Shown in pieces: positions 62,286 through 64,000 of a DNA stretch of 64,000 nt. Location of the stretch: assembly GCF_003056345.1 (NCBI RefSeq), contig NZ_PYWB01000007.1, forward strand, positions 186,001-250,000, given 5' to 3'. Under the pieces are notes generated by a model. It saw nothing but the letters and a program-made list of their open reading frames with translations, did no database searches and was not told the DNA's origin. Source of the stretch: Devosia submarina (GTDB taxonomy: Bacteria > Pseudomonadota > Alphaproteobacteria > Rhizobiales > Devosiaceae). Each line of letters begins with the position of its first letter. Within the stretch, counting starts at the first letter, position 1. Position numbers and translations under genes: made by a program.

Positions 62286-63128
62286 ATGATGCGTGTTTGG
62301 GGATTCAGGCTGGCATATGCTGCCATGCTCGGTTTGATCTGTTCAGCCCTGCCGGCACAGGCAGACGAATTTTCCAAACAGCACCGGGCGGAAATGCGTC
62401 GCTTTGCGGCGAACAACAGCCTGTTTGTCCTTTACCATGAAGTCGGACATCTCCTGTTTCACCAGCTCGAGTTGCCGGTTCTGGGGCGGGAGGAAGATGC
62501 GGCAGACAATGTCGCGACCTGGATATTGCTCAACAAGCGTTCAAAGCAAGCCGACCGCACGCTGGCTGACGCTGCGCGTGGCTGGATATATTCAGGCGTC
62601 GCCTACAAAAGCGGAGACAGCGAGAGCGACTATGCGACTGGGCATAGCCTGGACAAGCAGCGCGCCTATCAAATCGTGTGCCTCATGGTGGGCATGGATG
62701 AAAAGGCTTTCCGCCCGATTGCAGATGAGTACAGGATCGATGCGGCTCGCCAGGGTGCCTGCAACTGGGATTACAGCACGGTCAATCGTAGTCTGCGAGG
62801 ATTGCTGAACCGCGGAGCCAATGCACCGACCGGCACGGAAGTGACCGTCACCTACCATGATCCAAATGGAGCCGAGGCGGCTGCGGATGCCTTCCAGTCC
62901 AGCGGCGTCTTCGATGAGGTGGCCGATTATGTCCGGCGCAATTACAGCCTGAGTGTACCCGTCGCTTTCAATGCGCGGAGCTGTGGCGAGGCGAATGCCT
63001 TCTATGATCCGAAAACCGTAGAAGTCATCTTCTGCTATGAGCTAATGGAAGAGTACATGAAGCTCTCCAAGGAGAATTTGGAGGCTGCCTCGGGGGTTGG
63101 CAGCGGCAAAAGCAAAATCCAGCGCTAG
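62286..63128 (+). CDS. Exported putative metallopeptidase (DUF4344)
   Basis: A 280-residue protein with a signal peptide (about 1-26, ending AQA) and a zinc-peptidase HEVGH motif (51-55, LYHEVGHLLFH). A second acidic segment, GREEDAADNVA, may give the third metal ligand. The remainder matches DUF4344 in length and in the C-terminal YDPKTVEVIFCYEL. It is probably periplasmic. The start could be the ATG at 62286 or the next codon. Confidence 0.85.
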   Translation: MMRVWGFRLAYAAMLGLICSALPAQADEFSKQHRAEMRRFAANNSLFVLYHEVGHLLFHQLELPVLGREEDAADNVATWILLNKRSKQADRTLADAARGWIYSGVAYKSGDSESDYATGHSLDKQRAYQIVCLMVGMDEKAFRPIADEYRIDAARQGACNWDYSTVNRSLRGLLNRGANAPTGTEVTVTYHDPNGAEAAADAFQSSGVFDEVADYVRRNYSLSVPVAFNARSCGEANAFYDPKTVEVIFCYELMEEYMKLSKENLEAASGVGSGKSKIQR

Positions 63129-63166
63129 TGAGTGGATTTTAGCAGACGCGACAAGACCATCCCCAC

Positions 63167-63784
63167 TCAACTGAAGCCGACATAGCGGCCGGGCTTGTGA
63201 TTGAAGGCGATGATGAAGTTCAGCACCAAGGCGCCGGCGATCGAATACAGAACGCGATCAAATGGCAGGACGAACAGCGCTGCAACTAGGATCACGGCAT
63301 CAACTGAAAGCTGGAAATAGCCGGCGCGTATGTTGAAATTGTCCTGCAGGTAGAGTGCAAGGATGTTGATGCCGCCGACACTGGCCTTGTGGCGGAACAG
63401 CGACAATATTCCGATCCCCATCAACCCACCACCGACTAGTGCAGCAAAGAGCGGGTTGATTTCCGAAACGGCCATCCAGGACGGTATGTTTGCTGTGAAC
63501 AGGGACACCAGGCCAACACAGGCAAAGGTCTTGACGGCAAAGGGCCACCCCATGCGAAGCACGGCCAGAACATAGAACGGCAAGTTGATAGCAAAGAATA
63601 GCCAGCCAAAGGGGATTTGGGTGGCATATTGCAGCAAGAGAGCTAACCCCGCGGTGCTGCCAGTTGAGAGGGTCGCGTGGCTGTAGAGCGCCACTCCGAG
63701 CGAGACCATCATGGTGCCGATCAGCATAGCGAAGATATCTTCGTGCAGCTTATGCCGGCTCGGCGTCGACAGGTCTGGCGTCAT
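63167..63784 (-). CDS. YitT family membrane protein
   Basis: A 205-residue protein with about five or six hydrophobic segments. The pattern GTMMVSLGVALYSHA, STGSTAGLALLL, then KASVGGINILALYLQ is the DUF161/YitT signature. The function is unknown. Its ATG overlaps the stop of holC by four bases, so it is co-transcribed with it. Confidence 0.9.
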   Translation of the reverse strand: MTPDLSTPSRHKLHEDIFAMLIGTMMVSLGVALYSHATLSTGSTAGLALLLQYATQIPFGWLFFAINLPFYVLAVLRMGWPFAVKTFACVGLVSLFTANIPSWMAVSEINPLFAALVGGGLMGIGILSLFRHKASVGGINILALYLQDNFNIRAGYFQLSVDAVILVAALFVLPFDRVLYSIAGALVLNFIIAFNHKPGRYVGFS

Positions 63785-64000
63785 GCTTTCTTGACCCAGC
63801 GGCCGTCCGCTTCTTGCTGCCAATAAGTGAGGGCGTTGCCTTCGCGCAGGGCTTTCCAAACCACGCGCGCTTCCGCAACAGCCTCAGGGTCGTGTCCTGA
63901 AAACATGTAGACGATGCGCTGATAACCATCGGTCGTCTGCGGAACGGCCCGATCAATGAAGAAACGGCATGCCGCTCCGTTGCGGTTTTCGGTACCCGTG
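63781..64000 (-). CDS. holC: DNA polymerase III chi subunit, C-terminal part (partial)
   Basis: The last 73 codons of a gene that enters from beyond the window. The frame reads RFFIDRAVPQ, DGYQRIVYMFSGHD, then AEARVVWKALREGNALTYWQQ and WVKKA before the TGA. This is the C-terminal half of HolC, the clamp-loader accessory that links the polymerase to single-strand binding protein. The stop overlaps the YitT start (ATGA). Confidence 0.88.
   Translation of the reverse strand, partial: TGTENRNGAACRFFIDRAVPQTTDGYQRIVYMFSGHDPEAVAEARVVWKALREGNALTYWQQEADGRWVKKA

Overview
The window looks like a chromosomal segment of an alphaproteobacterium of the Hyphomicrobiales, plausibly Devosiaceae (Devosia or Pelagibacterium-like). 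The evidence is the conserved block bamE / ubiquinol-cytochrome c chaperone / yceD / plsX / fabH / ihfA / merR, an LdtR-type MarR regulator next to an L,D-transpeptidase, a BA14K protein, an aspartate-rich HemB, rhizobial-type IolR operators, high GC and many GTG/TTG starts. The family assignment is inference. I see no rRNA, tRNA, IS element, prophage or CRISPR array.

1-15 kb is an amino-sugar-like catabolic island. A minus-strand operon encodes a sugar-binding protein, two permeases, an argininosuccinate-lyase-like C-N lyase, an ATPase, a PfkB kinase and NagB. Divergent from it run a ROK regulator, a large cytoplasmic PIG-L amidase and a DMT transporter. A second, Tat-exported copy of the large PIG-L protein follows. 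A 9-base motif is shared by the ROK/operon promoter and the promoter of the exported PIG-L gene. Together these suggest an undescribed pathway in which a glucosamine carrying an N-acyl and/or C4-dicarboxylate substituent is deacylated, imported, cleaved by a fumarate-releasing lyase, phosphorylated and deaminated.

15-20 kb holds a cyanide-insensitive-type bd oxidase (cydA-cydB plus a 37-codon DUF2474 gene) and a two-component system divergent from a small periplasmic protein. 20-25 kb holds an RbsABC-type sugar importer divergent from an FGGY kinase. 25-34 kb holds several small proteins, an AraC regulator, a second binding-protein-dependent sugar importer and a fused Gfo/Idh/MocA-aldo/keto reductase.

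33.8-34.8 kb is a repeat-rich intergenic stretch ending in an FMN riboswitch that precedes the riboflavin transporter gene ribN. 35.7-45 kb is the myo-inositol catabolic cluster (Gfo-type dehydrogenase, RpiR/IolR, iolC with DUF2090, iolD, iolE, a small membrane protein, iolB, iolG). GGAA-N6-TTCC operators lie in front of iolC and iolG; iolA is not in the window.

45-64 kb is core housekeeping: merR-type gene, ihfA, fabH, plsX, yceD, cytochrome bc1 chaperone, bamE, nusB, nrdR, glyA, a BA14K protein, L,D-transpeptidase with LdtR, hemB, a DEAD-box helicase, ndk, an ABC-F ATPase, a DUF985 cupin, a DUF4344 metallopeptidase, a YitT protein and the C-terminal end of holC. Factor-independent terminators are visible after bamE/nusB, the transpeptidase, ldtR and ndk.
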